Shown here: positions 19,047 to 27,408 of the stretch, piece by piece
Numbering within the stretch: position 1 is the stretch's first letter
Layout: every line of letters begins with the position of its first letter
Source: Candidatus Methylacidithermus pantelleriae
GTDB lineage: Bacteria; Verrucomicrobiota; Verrucomicrobiia; Methylacidiphilales; Methylacidiphilaceae
Assembly (NCBI RefSeq): GCF_905250085.1
Contig: NZ_CAJNOB010000012.1
Coordinates: 1 to 64,000 of the forward strand
DNA length: 64,000 nt
Direction: 5' to 3'
The notes under the pieces: model-generated
Told to the model about the DNA's origin: nothing
Databases searched by the model: none
The model's input: only the letters and a program-made list of their open reading frames with translations
Made by a program: the position numbers and the translations under genes

Positions 19047-20777
19047 TCTCAACTCACCCACCTTCCAGGGAGATTACGCTCCAAGAAAGCCGCGTTGCTT
19101 TCTTCCATGGAAAACCATGGCCCTAGAATCTTATTTTTGAAAAAAGCAACCCAGTTTCCCCGTGTCCTCCAAAGCTTTGTGACGGTTTGGTAAAACCCAA
19201 AGGGATCTCGATCTATCCACCTTGAACGGAGAGGTTTTGGCTAGGAAAATCTCGGTCGGAAAGGCAACCAAAGAACCTCGTTTTTTCCGTCGCAATCCTG
19301 TGCTGCTGTGAGTGAGCAGGCAGGAGTCGGTCCGAATAGATGCCGGACGAGCATGGCCACGAGCGTCCGGCAATGCCACAAAAGCTCGTTGTGCAGTATC
19401 CGCGGCTGAAGGCAGGTTCCCCATCACCTACTGCCCGGGTTTCCAGCCATGTGGGATGGCCGACTGAGCTGGCAAGCTAGCTCTGCGGAGCCTTCCTGCG
19501 CCCGTCAAGAACTAGTGGGGCAAACTCCTCCGGGACATCGGCCCCGGCCGCCAACTCGCAGAAGCGCGGCGTGCGCGGAGTAGCCTATGGGAGTTGCCCA
19601 AGCCCGTTAGACCACCCGGTGAGTTTTTAGCCAGGCTGCTTCTTTCGTTTCGAACCGGAGTTTCTCTTTGCTTTCTGTGAGTCTTTGGGCTGGGAGACCG
19701 GAATCCAAAAGACATTCGAAAGAGACTTCGTTTGATGAGGACCTGGTCCTAGATAGCGAGCGATTCTTTTGCGCCTCAAGGAACCGCTGGATGCCTTTGG
19801 GTTTGAAGATGCATCTAGAAAGTGGATGAAAGCGTACTTGGAACCCCCGTACACGGGCGATCCCCGGATCGCAAGCGCGCTCTCCAACTGGCCGCTCGAA
19901 AAGGTCGACAAACCTCCTGACAGTGGTATCGCGCGACCCAAGACCGGGATGCGTCCAGGGTTTTGCCGACACCAAGGTAGGCGCGGGGAAACGGTGCTGC
20001 CGGAAGCTTGTGCGAATGGTCCGCCCCAGCGTCGGACGAAAGTCGTGCTAGACGAACTAGGGCGTGTCCACCAAGAAGAAAGCGTGGTGCATCTGGGGAG
20101 GGCGGTGGTCGGCGGCCCACACTAGGAGTACGGCGTGCTATGGGTTGGGAAGCACATTTCATAGGAGAGCCAAATGAGGTACTGAGGCCGTTAGGGCCAG
20201 AAAGAACCCGCCCCAGATCGGGCGCTTCGAGGATCGCCTTTAGGTAGGTGGCACGACGGCGCGGGCAAGGTCTTGCGGAGATCCGGAGAAAATGCGGCAC
20301 AACCTTCGACACACAGTGCCCAGGGGGATATCGACACACGGAATTTTTTTAAGGACTAGAAGCCATCGTTGCCCGGGCTCGCGAAGACGCCCGATTTAGG
20401 ACAAAAAAAACGCCACCTAAAACGGTGGGACATGGCTCTGGAAAAAGATTAAGGTAGGTACCCGGCTCGGATCACCTAAGAGGCCATATCGCCGCCCGGA
20501 CCCGGCGGGCTTGGTCGTTCAAAAGTCTAGGCATCCCAAGATGCCAGGCAGCGCCGGAAAGCGGGTAGACAATCGAGAAGCTAACCGGCAGGAAATCCAA
20601 TGGGCAGTTTGAGAGCACCAGACGCACGCCGATGCATAGGGAAGTGTAAAGGTTCGGGAGAGGAGGAAAAAGGGAAGTTTACCCATGAAAAGCGCCGGGA
20701 GGGTTTTTTAGAAAAAAGCTTGGCCCCGGGCGGACGCATCTCGATGGGGGTAACCCCCCTCAAAGGCCACGGGAGGA
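19047..20777. other. 1.7-kb interval without a recognised gene
   Basis: Long but disrupted frames occur on the minus strand (19607-19975, 19815-20339) and none matches a family I recognise. The texture (mutually overlapping broken frames) resembles the transposase relics elsewhere in the window, but I found no diagnostic motif. Confidence 0.5.
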
Positions 20778-20999
20778 TTGACCGATCAACCTTTCAGGAA
20801 GAGGGAAAAACTGGGCAGGGAGAGCCCAAGAAAGGTCGCTCCCTTTTGGGTCGGCTTTTTGTGCCCGGGCGGCCGCCGGCTCTTCTATTGGGAGCCGCGT
20901 CAAAGCTGGCCTACTCCAGAAAAGTGCCTCGAGATCTATCGCAACCGACCAGTTGACTTCTCTCGAAGTCTGATCGAGTATGAGCCTGGGGAGCGATAG
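20778..20999 (+). CDS. Small hypothetical protein preceding the ABC exporter
   Basis: 73 residues, not recognised. The C-terminal half (LFYWEPRQSWPTPEKC and RNRPVDFSRSLIEYEPGER) reads like real protein with balanced composition, and the stop lies three bases before the GTG of the ABC ATPase gene, suggesting translational coupling. No membrane segment or metal motif. It may equally be the surviving tail of a longer lost gene. Low confidence. Confidence 0.4.
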   Translation: MTDQPFRKREKLGRESPRKVAPFWVGFLCPGGRRLFYWEPRQSWPTPEKCLEIYRNRPVDFSRSLIEYEPGER

Positions 21000-21002
21000 A
21001 GG

Positions 21003-21974
21003 GTGACACCAGAACCGCCAGCGATTGAGGTTAGCGGGCTTTCCTATCGTTACGGGGACCGGGTAGCGCTGCGAGAACTGGATTTTTCCATCCTTCCGGG
21101 TGAGATTGTGGGGATTCTTGGGCCCAATGGCAGCGGGAAAACGACCCTTTTTCGGATTCTAGCAACCCTTTACCCACCCCAAGAAGGGAGGGTGTGCGTG
21201 TGTGGCCACCCGTATCCGGAAAGGGTTGCGGTGGTGCGAGAAAAACTAGGGGTTGTCTTCCAGGCCCCCAGCCTCGACAAGAAACTGACCGTTTATGAAA
21301 ACCTTCTCCACCAGGGTCACTTGTATGGCTTGTGCGGCAAGGAGCTAGCCTTGCGCATCGGGTACCTCTTGGAAGTGTTTCGGATCCACGATCGGGCCCG
21401 GGATTTAGTAGAAAACCTCTCCGGGGGACTCCAGCGTCGAGTGGAACTGGCCAAAGGAATCCTTCACGCACCTGAGCTTCTTCTCATGGACGAGCCAACA
21501 ACGGGCCTTGATCCACTGGCCCGGCGAGAGTTCTGGAGCTTTCTTCAAGAGCTCCAGGCCGAAGAAGATCTTACCATTATCGTGACTACCCACCTTATGG
21601 ATGAAGCCGACCGGTGTGATCGCCTCCTTGTCCTAGACCAAGGACAACTCGTTGCCATGGACACCCCGGCACACCTGCGAAGTTTGGTTTCCGGAACGAT
21701 TCTTCTTATCCGTAGCCCGGCTCCCAACGAACTTGCTTCTCGTTTGAAGGAGACACTTGGCCGAGAGGTTTTGTGTGAAGATGGGACGCTTCGCTTGGAA
21801 ACCGAGGCAGAAAGCTCCCAAGAGGAAGTGACCCAGCTCGTGGGGGAGCTTCTTTCCCGCTTCCGGGATAAGATCGAGTCGTTAACCGTGGCCCAACCCA
21901 CCCTGGAAGATGCCTTCATCCGGTTGACAGGACATCGTTTTGAGCGCAATGAGCAAAGGGAAAACCATGGCTAG
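21003..21974 (+). CDS. ABC-2 type exporter, ATP-binding protein
   Basis: 323 residues with GTG start. DrrA/CcmA-like ATPase. Walker A GPNGSGKTT, Q-loop VFQAPSLDKKLTV, signature LSGGLQRRVELAKG, Walker B LLLMDEPTTGLDP and H-loop TTHLMDEADRCD are all present. A ~90-residue C-terminal domain after the nucleotide-binding domain (LVSGTILLIRSP onward) is typical of DrrA-type exporters. The permease gene starts inside its last codons (ATGGCTAG overlap). The next genes are Sco and DUF420, so the transporter may serve respiratory-oxidase assembly rather than drug export; that is inference from context. Confidence 0.88.
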   Translation: MTPEPPAIEVSGLSYRYGDRVALRELDFSILPGEIVGILGPNGSGKTTLFRILATLYPPQEGRVCVCGHPYPERVAVVREKLGVVFQAPSLDKKLTVYENLLHQGHLYGLCGKELALRIGYLLEVFRIHDRARDLVENLSGGLQRRVELAKGILHAPELLLMDEPTTGLDPLARREFWSFLQELQAEEDLTIIVTTHLMDEADRCDRLLVLDQGQLVAMDTPAHLRSLVSGTILLIRSPAPNELASRLKETLGREVLCEDGTLRLETEAESSQEEVTQLVGELLSRFRDKIESLTVAQPTLEDAFIRLTGHRFERNEQRENHG

Positions 21975-22866
21975 AACGGTAGAATCCAAACAGGCAGAAT
22001 GGGTTCCTCCTGTCACCACCCGGCCGGGGGGATCGAAGGTTGCAAAGAGAGAAGCGCAGGTTTCTGTAAAGAATCTTCGCTTCCGTTGGTCGAGATGGGT
22101 CCTAGCCGTTTGGACTCTGTGGCGAAGGGAAGTCGTCCGGTTCTTGCGCCAAAAGAATCGGATTGTGGGAGCTCTCGGCACCCCTGTGGTTTTCTGGCTT
22201 TTGATTGGGTCCGGTGTCGGGCGGTCCTTTCAAGCTCCGGTCCCAGGGGGCCGGTCCGATTATCTCTGGTACTTTTTTCCGGGTATCCTTCTTCTGATCA
22301 TTCTTTTCACGGCCATTTTTTCAACTATTTCCGTCATTGAAGACCGAAAGGAAGGATTTTTGCAGGGAGTTCTTGTTTCCCCAACTCCCCGCAGCGCAGT
22401 GGTCACATCTAAGCTTTTAGGAGGTAGTAGCTTGGGCCTTCTCCAGTGCTGGGTGGTTTACGCGCTAGCTCTGGTCGCGGGGTTACCCTTTTCCTTTTAC
22501 GCCTTTTTCGGTCTTAGCGCCGCGCTATGGATCCTGGGGCTTGGACTTACTGCTCTTGGTTTTCTTATGGCCTGGCCGCTCGATTCCGTTCAAGGGTATC
22601 ACGCGCTCATGAACCTTTTTCTTATGCCTCTTTGGCTTCTTTCCGGTGCTCTCTTTCCACCACAAGGTTCTGCTCGTTGGATCGGATGGATCATTGAAGC
22701 GAATCCCTTGTACTATGGACTTGAACTGGTTCGATCCTTCCTTTGGAACGCTCCTCTTGATCCGCTCCGGGGGAGTCTCTTTTGGGCTGTGCTCCTTGGT
22801 TTTACTGCCGTCCTCTCAATGGGTTGTACCATCATGATGGACAAGATTTGCGTTCGGCATCCTTAG
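21967..22866 (+). CDS. ABC-2 type exporter, permease protein
   Basis: 299 residues. Integral membrane partner of the preceding ATPase. A basic cytoplasmic N terminus of ~45 residues is followed by about six hydrophobic segments: around RIVGALGTPVVFWLLIGSGVG, LWYFFPGILLLIILFTAIF, LGGSSLGLLQCWVVYALALV, LSAALWILGLGLTALGFLMAW, YHALMNLFLMPLWLLSGALF and a C-terminal one. The segment VIEDRKEGFLQGVLVSP is the conserved cytoplasmic ERE.GT-like loop of ABC-2 permeases. The ATG at 21967 is preceded by AAAGGGA and overlaps the ATPase stop by eight bases; alternative upstream TTG/ATG starts at 21940/21949 are possible. Confidence 0.88.
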   Translation: MARTVESKQAEWVPPVTTRPGGSKVAKREAQVSVKNLRFRWSRWVLAVWTLWRREVVRFLRQKNRIVGALGTPVVFWLLIGSGVGRSFQAPVPGGRSDYLWYFFPGILLLIILFTAIFSTISVIEDRKEGFLQGVLVSPTPRSAVVTSKLLGGSSLGLLQCWVVYALALVAGLPFSFYAFFGLSAALWILGLGLTALGFLMAWPLDSVQGYHALMNLFLMPLWLLSGALFPPQGSARWIGWIIEANPLYYGLELVRSFLWNAPLDPLRGSLFWAVLLGFTAVLSMGCTIMMDKICVRHP

Positions 22867-22875
22867 TCACCCTTT

Positions 22876-23574
22876 ATGAAAGTCGCTTCCAAAACGGACA
22901 CGAAATTCCTCATCCGGTTGGTCCTGGTGCTTTTTTTTGCTCTCGTGCTCATCGGGATGGGGATTAATTCCCTGTACTTTTACTTCGCCATGCGGGTCAA
23001 GCGGCAGTTTGAGACGGAACCCCTGCCGCGATACCGAGAGGTTCCGGCCTTTAGCTTGGTGGATCTCTCCCACCAACCGGTCACACGGGACAGTTTGCGA
23101 GGGAAAATTTGGGTTGCGGAATTTTTTTACGCCACTTGCCCCGGCCCGTGTGGAATTCAAAGCCAACGGATGCAGGAGCTCCAAACGATCCTGCAGCAAG
23201 CTAAGATTCATGATGTCCGTCTGGTCTCATTCTCCCTAGATCCCCAGCATGACACACCCGAAGTGCTGGCCGAATACGCAAGGCGCTATAAAGCCGATCC
23301 TAGCCTGTGGTTTTTTCTCACAGGGGATCCCGAACAGATCCGCACCCTACTTCTTGGAGGTTTCCGGCTTGCCTATGCCGAAAATCCCCCTGAGGCCCGG
23401 CCTCTGCGGGGAAAATACACCCACGCTACGCAACTTGTCCTCGTGGATGGTCAAGGGGTCATTCGGGGGTATTATGACGGCCTTAAACCAGACACCCCTA
23501 CCCGGGTGATTCAGGACATTTTTACCTTGCTCAACGCGGAGATACTGGCAACGGAAAAGGGTGGAAGGTCGTGA
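22876..23574 (+). CDS. sco: Sco1/SenC-family copper chaperone
   Basis: 232 residues. Membrane-anchored, periplasm-facing thioredoxin-fold protein that delivers copper to the CuA site of cytochrome c oxidase. One N-terminal membrane anchor (about 11-37) precedes the fold. The copper ligands are visible: CPGPC within FFYATCPGPCGIQ (Cys-x3-Cys) and the distal His in KYTHATQLVLVD. VSFSLDPQHDTPEVL is the conserved Sco strand-helix. The gene lies ten bases after the exporter permease and overlaps the DUF420 gene by four bases, forming one unit. The oxidase structural genes are not in the window. Confidence 0.92.
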   Translation: MKVASKTDTKFLIRLVLVLFFALVLIGMGINSLYFYFAMRVKRQFETEPLPRYREVPAFSLVDLSHQPVTRDSLRGKIWVAEFFYATCPGPCGIQSQRMQELQTILQQAKIHDVRLVSFSLDPQHDTPEVLAEYARRYKADPSLWFFLTGDPEQIRTLLLGGFRLAYAENPPEARPLRGKYTHATQLVLVDGQGVIRGYYDGLKPDTPTRVIQDIFTLLNAEILATEKGGRS

Positions 23575-23996
23575 TTCCGCTGTCAGAATTTCCTCGGATC
23601 AACGCAACATTAAACGCGCTTACGGCCATTCTCCTAGGAGCAGGCTACGTTGCCATTAAAAATCGAAGGGTCCTTCTTCACCGCAACTTGATGCTGTCCG
23701 CGCTTACAACCTCATCCCTGTTCCTTGCGTGCTACCTCTTCTATCACTTCTATCATGGGGCCACTCGATTCCCCCGGCACGATTGGTCGAGGCCTCTGTA
23801 TTTTACCATTCTTTGGACCCATACGGTCCTTGCCATCGTAAATCTTCCAGCCATTGGATGGGTGCTTTTCTTTGCTGCCAAAGGTCGATTTGCGGCCCAT
23901 CGGAAGGTGGCCCGGTGGCTCTTTCCCAGCTGGATGTACGTCTCCATTACCGGTGTACTCGTATACTTTATGCTCTACCATTGGTTTCGAGTCTGA
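23571..23996 (+). CDS. DUF420 membrane protein (CtaM-like)
   Basis: 141 residues, GTG start overlapping the sco stop. About four transmembrane helices, with the family blocks FPRINATLNALTAILL, HRNLMLSAL, SSLFLACYLFYHFYHG, WTHTVLAIVNLP and HRKVARWLFPSWMYVSITGVLVYFMLYH. Several conserved His residues lie at helix ends and could bind metal or heme. DUF420 proteins are frequently encoded with Sco and cytochrome oxidase genes and relatives (CtaM) are needed for oxidase assembly in Gram-positives. Together with sco and the exporter this suggests an oxidase/copper maturation operon. Confidence 0.9.
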   Translation: MIPLSEFPRINATLNALTAILLGAGYVAIKNRRVLLHRNLMLSALTTSSLFLACYLFYHFYHGATRFPRHDWSRPLYFTILWTHTVLAIVNLPAIGWVLFFAAKGRFAAHRKVARWLFPSWMYVSITGVLVYFMLYHWFRV

Positions 23997-24093
23997 CTGG
24001 GTTACAACTTCCTCGGGGGAGAGGACTTTTGTTTGGGCAGGTACTCTGGCAAGATCAGTAGAGAAAAATGTCCGGATGCGGTCGGGAGATCCT

Positions 24094-25086
24094 ATGCCCA
24101 TTCTGGCTTTGGCGGGAGACGTCATGCTGGGCAGGCTTGTGAACCGGTGGCTGCAGCATGTCCCAGCGAGCTATCCCTGGGGAGATACTTTGCCCTTGTG
24201 GAAAGCTGCAGCTTGGCGTAGCTGCAATCTAGAGTGTGTCCTCTCCGACCAGGGAGAGCCTTGGCCTTCGAAGGCCTTTTGTTTCCGATCCGATCCACGA
24301 AATGTCGACGTTCTCAAAACGTGTGGTATCTCTGCGGTCTCCCTGGCCAATAACCACGTGCTCGACTACGGGCCGGAGGCCTTGCTCCAAATGGTGGACA
24401 TTTTGGATCGGGCGGGCATCGGCCATAGTGGAGCAGGTGCTAACTCTTGCAAGGCCAAGGAACCGAGCCTGAGCCGAGCAGGCGGTTTACCGGTCGCACT
24501 GGTATCGGTAACGGACAACGAGCCCGAGTGGGCGGCCAGCCCAGACCGGCCGGGGATCCGGTATGTCCCCATGGAATGTGCGGATCCTCGAGCCCAAGAG
24601 CTCTTTGAGCAAGTGGCAGACCTCCACCAAAAAGGGTACTTTGTCGTGACCAGCGTTCATTGGGGACCCAACTGGGGCTACCAGCCTCTGCCCGAACACG
24701 GGCGCTTCGGTCGGGCCTTGATTGAGGCTGGAGCCGACCTGGTGGCGGGACATTCCCCTCATGTCCCTCGAGGCATTGAAATCTACCAAGGGAAACCGAT
24801 CGTCTATTCCCTTGGGGATTTTATCGATGACTATGCCGTGGATCCCTACGAGCGGAACGACGAGTCGTTCCTCTTGTGGGTCGAACTTGACCAAAATCAT
24901 GCGACAAGGCTTGTACTGCATCCCATTGTGATTGAAGATTTTCAAGCTCGAAGAGCTCCAGGAGAGCGTGCGCTAGCCATCTTGGATCTTCTCGTCGAGT
25001 TAAGCAGGCCCTTCGGAACGCGGCTTCGCGTTGTTGAAGACGATGGTACTTGCGGAGTAGTGCCCCTCGAGGCAAAAATCTTGTGA
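24094..25086 (+). CDS. CapA-family (PgsA-like) metallophosphatase-fold protein
   Basis: 330 residues. Conserved blocks of the CapA/poly-gamma-glutamate biosynthesis family are present: LALAGDVMLGR at the N terminus, NLECVLSD, VSLANNHVLDYG, SVHWGPNWGYQP and AGHSPHVPRGIEIYQGKPIVYSLGDF. The Asp, Asn-Asn-His and the later His residues match the dinuclear-metal ligands of the calcineurin-like fold. The ATG at 24094 has GGGAG six bases upstream; no signal peptide follows this start, so it may be cytosolic or start further upstream (ATG 24076 or earlier in an open frame that overlaps the DUF420 gene). No capsule or polyglutamate genes are nearby, so the biological role is open. Confidence 0.88.
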   Translation: MPILALAGDVMLGRLVNRWLQHVPASYPWGDTLPLWKAAAWRSCNLECVLSDQGEPWPSKAFCFRSDPRNVDVLKTCGISAVSLANNHVLDYGPEALLQMVDILDRAGIGHSGAGANSCKAKEPSLSRAGGLPVALVSVTDNEPEWAASPDRPGIRYVPMECADPRAQELFEQVADLHQKGYFVVTSVHWGPNWGYQPLPEHGRFGRALIEAGADLVAGHSPHVPRGIEIYQGKPIVYSLGDFIDDYAVDPYERNDESFLLWVELDQNHATRLVLHPIVIEDFQARRAPGERALAILDLLVELSRPFGTRLRVVEDDGTCGVVPLEAKIL

Positions 25087-25153
25087 GGGACGACCGATTC
25101 TGTATAGGGTGAGTCTACAACGCCATAGAAGCAGCAGGTTCTCGCCCGGTTTT

Positions 25154-25227
25154 GGAGCCATAGCTCAATTGGTCAGAGCGCTGCCCTGTCACGGCAGAGG
25201 TTGCGGGTTCGAGACCCGTTGGCTCCG
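25154..25227 (+). tRNA. tRNA-Asp (anticodon GTC)
   Basis: Cloverleaf visible: acceptor GGAGCCA/TGGCTCC, D-arm GCTC...GAGC with loop AATTGGTCA, anticodon stem CTGCC/GGCAG with loop CTGTCAC, T-arm GCGGG TTCGAGA CCCGT and discriminator G as expected for tRNA-Asp. The 3' CCA is not encoded. Confidence 0.96.
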
Positions 25228-25267
25228 CTTTTCTTGAGGTTGGCCAAGATTGGCCTCGATTGTGGTT

Positions 25268-26038
25268 ATGAACCCATATGGGCACGCCTGCAGGAGCTTT
25301 TGTCACCCAAGGAAAATCTGGCTTTCGATCGTCGCAGCCAGCGTGTCTTTCTGGACAGTTTCCTGCTATGCGGCGGTGGTGGTTCGCTGGTACGGTCACA
25401 ATTTTGTCTATCTCATCTCCGCAAGTGGTCTTCGGGTAGCTTTTGATCCTTTCGGCCAAGAGGTAGTTCATTATCCATTTCCTGCGAAACTTCAGGCCGA
25501 CGTTGTCCTTATTTCCAACGAGTCGGATAGCTGTTCGGCAGCCGAGAAGCTCTATGGGTCACCACAGGTGTTTCGCAGTGTTACAGCCATCGGTATCAAC
25601 AACGCTCGGGGCCTTCTTTTCCGAGGGGTTGAAACGTATCGGGACGATCATCGAGGCGCGTTTTTAGGGCGCAACGTGTGTTTTGTCCTTGACTTGGATG
25701 GAATTCGATTCATCCACCTCGGAGACTTAGGTCACCCTTTAGAACCTTCCCAAAAGGAGGCGCTAGGAAGAGCGGATGTCCTTTTTTTACCGGTCGGTAA
25801 CCCCAGACTTTCCATGGAAACTTTGGATCAAATTGTGGACGACCTCCAGCCCAGGATCGTGGTGCCTATCGGGTATAAAACCGAAGCGTCCGGCTCACTG
25901 AATCTCCGGGATTTGGAGAGCTACTTGGACAAGCGAGCGAACGTTAAACGGATCGGTGGTTCGGAGTTTAGCCTCACTCCCGACTCGCTTCCTTCCAAGA
26001 CGACGATTTACGTCCTGTCCCGTCCTTCTCTTCCATGA
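25268..26038 (+). CDS. Exported metallo-beta-lactamase-fold protein lacking the metal-binding motif
   Basis: 256 residues. Basic N terminus and hydrophobic stretch KIWLSIVAASVSFWTVSCYAA (16-36) indicate export. The following VRWYGHNFVYLISASGLRVAFDPFG is the UlaG/YtnP-like opening of the fold, and FIHLGDLGHPL carries the later conserved Asp-Leu-Gly-His block. Where relatives have HxHxDH, this protein has ISNESDSCS (residues 82-90): only the Asp remains. PVGYKTEASGS near the C terminus stands where relatives place another His-containing loop. Catalysis by the usual dinuclear site therefore looks impossible; a binding or structural role is inferred. The stop overlaps purD by four bases. A TTG at 25250 is an alternative start. 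Confidence 0.8.
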   Translation: MNPYGHACRSFCHPRKIWLSIVAASVSFWTVSCYAAVVVRWYGHNFVYLISASGLRVAFDPFGQEVVHYPFPAKLQADVVLISNESDSCSAAEKLYGSPQVFRSVTAIGINNARGLLFRGVETYRDDHRGAFLGRNVCFVLDLDGIRFIHLGDLGHPLEPSQKEALGRADVLFLPVGNPRLSMETLDQIVDDLQPRIVVPIGYKTEASGSLNLRDLESYLDKRANVKRIGGSEFSLTPDSLPSKTTIYVLSRPSLP

Positions 26039-27300
26039 AAGTACTCCTCGTTGGCTCCGGAGCTCGGGAACATGCCCTTGCCTGGCATCTACGACGAAGC
26101 GGCTGTGTCCAAAGCCTTTACACCGCACCGGGAAATGCGGGAACCGAAAGACTGGGCACGAACCTTCCCATCCCATCCAGCGACCTTGAAGGGCTGGTGC
26201 AATGGGCAAAGGCCCACCGGCCTGACTGGGTAGTCGTTGGGCCAGAAGCTCCCTTGTGTTTAGGGCTTGCCGACCGGATGACAGAAGAGGTTGGGGTGCC
26301 GGTACTGGGTCCCTCAAAGAAAGCTGCCCTCTTGGAAGGAAGCAAAGCGGCAACCAAGGAACTTCTGCTCCAAGAGGGAATTCCGACCGCGCGGGGTGGT
26401 TTTGCGGAGAGCTTGCCGGAAGCGATGCGACTGTCTCGAAAGATCGGCTGGCCGCAGGTAATCAAAGCCGATGGGTTGGCTGCAGGCAAAGGGGTTTTTG
26501 TTGTCGAAAACCAGGAGCAGGCGGAACAGGTTCTAGAGTCTCTTTTGGTAGAACGAAAACTGGGGGAAGCTGGACAGCGGGTCGTGATTGAAGAGTTTCT
26601 CGTGGGGGAAGAGCTTTCGGCTTTTGTCTTTCTTTACGAGCACCAGATGGTCTTTTTGGGAACGGCTCGAGACTACAAGCGGGTCGGGGAAGGTAACCGA
26701 GGGCCCAATACGGGAGGTATGGGGGCGTATAGCCCGGTTGGTTGGGCTACTGGAGAGGTGATTGAGATTCTTCGGGAAAAAATCTTTGACCCCGTGCACC
26801 GCGCTTTACGTAAACAAGGAATCTCGTACAAGGGGATTCTTTACGGTGGGCTCCTGTGGAATGAGAAAGGCCCACATGTCTTAGAGTTTAACGTACGGCT
26901 CGGCGATCCAGAGGCTCAAGTACTCGTACCGCTTTTACCGCTTTCCCTGCTGGATCTCTGGCGACAGGCCCAGGACTATGAGCTTTCTTCGTGGAGCACG
27001 TTACCTTCGAGCAACCGGGTCGCCGTGGGGGTGGTCGTTGCTGCTCGGGGGTATCCGGAGGCTCCTATCCTCGGGGAACCGATTGAGGGTCTTTGTCCCG
27101 ATGTCGAGGTAGGAGAAGGAAAACTCCTTTTTCTGGGCGGAGTCCGGAGAGAGGCGGACAGAGGTTTTCTCACATGCGCAGGGAGGGTGGTCACGGCGGT
27201 AGGGGTCGCTCAAGATCAAGCGCGGGCTCGGGCGCAGGCGTATGAGCTTGCGGCGCAGGTCCGATTTCCTTCCGCTTTTTTCCGCCGGGATATTGGGTAG
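26035..27300 (+). CDS. purD: Phosphoribosylamine--glycine ligase
   Basis: 421 residues, family-normal length. Cytosolic ATP-grasp enzyme forming glycinamide ribonucleotide in purine synthesis. MKVLLVGSGAREHALAW opens the N-domain, followed by APGNAGTERLG, VVGPEAPL.LGL and the ATP-grasp core IKADGLAAGKGVFV. GPNTGGMGAYSP, the KGILYGGLLW block and LEFNVRLGDPEAQV are the catalytic/metal-binding signature. Complete. It overlaps the preceding gene by four bases, and no other purine gene is in the window. Confidence 0.96.
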   Translation: MKVLLVGSGAREHALAWHLRRSGCVQSLYTAPGNAGTERLGTNLPIPSSDLEGLVQWAKAHRPDWVVVGPEAPLCLGLADRMTEEVGVPVLGPSKKAALLEGSKAATKELLLQEGIPTARGGFAESLPEAMRLSRKIGWPQVIKADGLAAGKGVFVVENQEQAEQVLESLLVERKLGEAGQRVVIEEFLVGEELSAFVFLYEHQMVFLGTARDYKRVGEGNRGPNTGGMGAYSPVGWATGEVIEILREKIFDPVHRALRKQGISYKGILYGGLLWNEKGPHVLEFNVRLGDPEAQVLVPLLPLSLLDLWRQAQDYELSSWSTLPSSNRVAVGVVVAARGYPEAPILGEPIEGLCPDVEVGEGKLLFLGGVRREADRGFLTCAGRVVTAVGVAQDQARARAQAYELAAQVRFPSAFFRRDIG

Positions 27301-27377
27301 AGGGCCCCACGGTCCCGGTTCAAGGTTTTCGGGATTAACGGGTAGGAGCCGGAAAATATGCGAGATTTTTCTTGCAC

Positions 27378-27394
27378 ATGAGTCTCAGTCTCAT
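27378..27394 (+). promoter_or_regulatory. Fur-box-like palindrome upstream of the flavin redox cluster
   Basis: ATGAGTCTCAGTCTCAT is a 17-bp imperfect palindrome with perfect ATGAG/CTCAT arms. The inner 15 bases agree at 11 positions with TGAGAATGATTCTCA, a common proteobacterial Fur-box form. It starts 31 bases before the ATG of the outer-membrane protein gene, overlapping the likely promoter (TTGCAC at 27372-27377). The assignment to Fur is inference; another dimeric regulator could bind it. Confidence 0.45.
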
Positions 27395-27408
27395 TTAGCG
27401 TGCCCACC

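Noticed and set aside
19815-20339. 174-codon minus-strand frame as a gene
   Set aside because: It overlaps other long frames in both directions, has a Pro/Arg/Ser-rich shadow-like composition and no recognisable motif.
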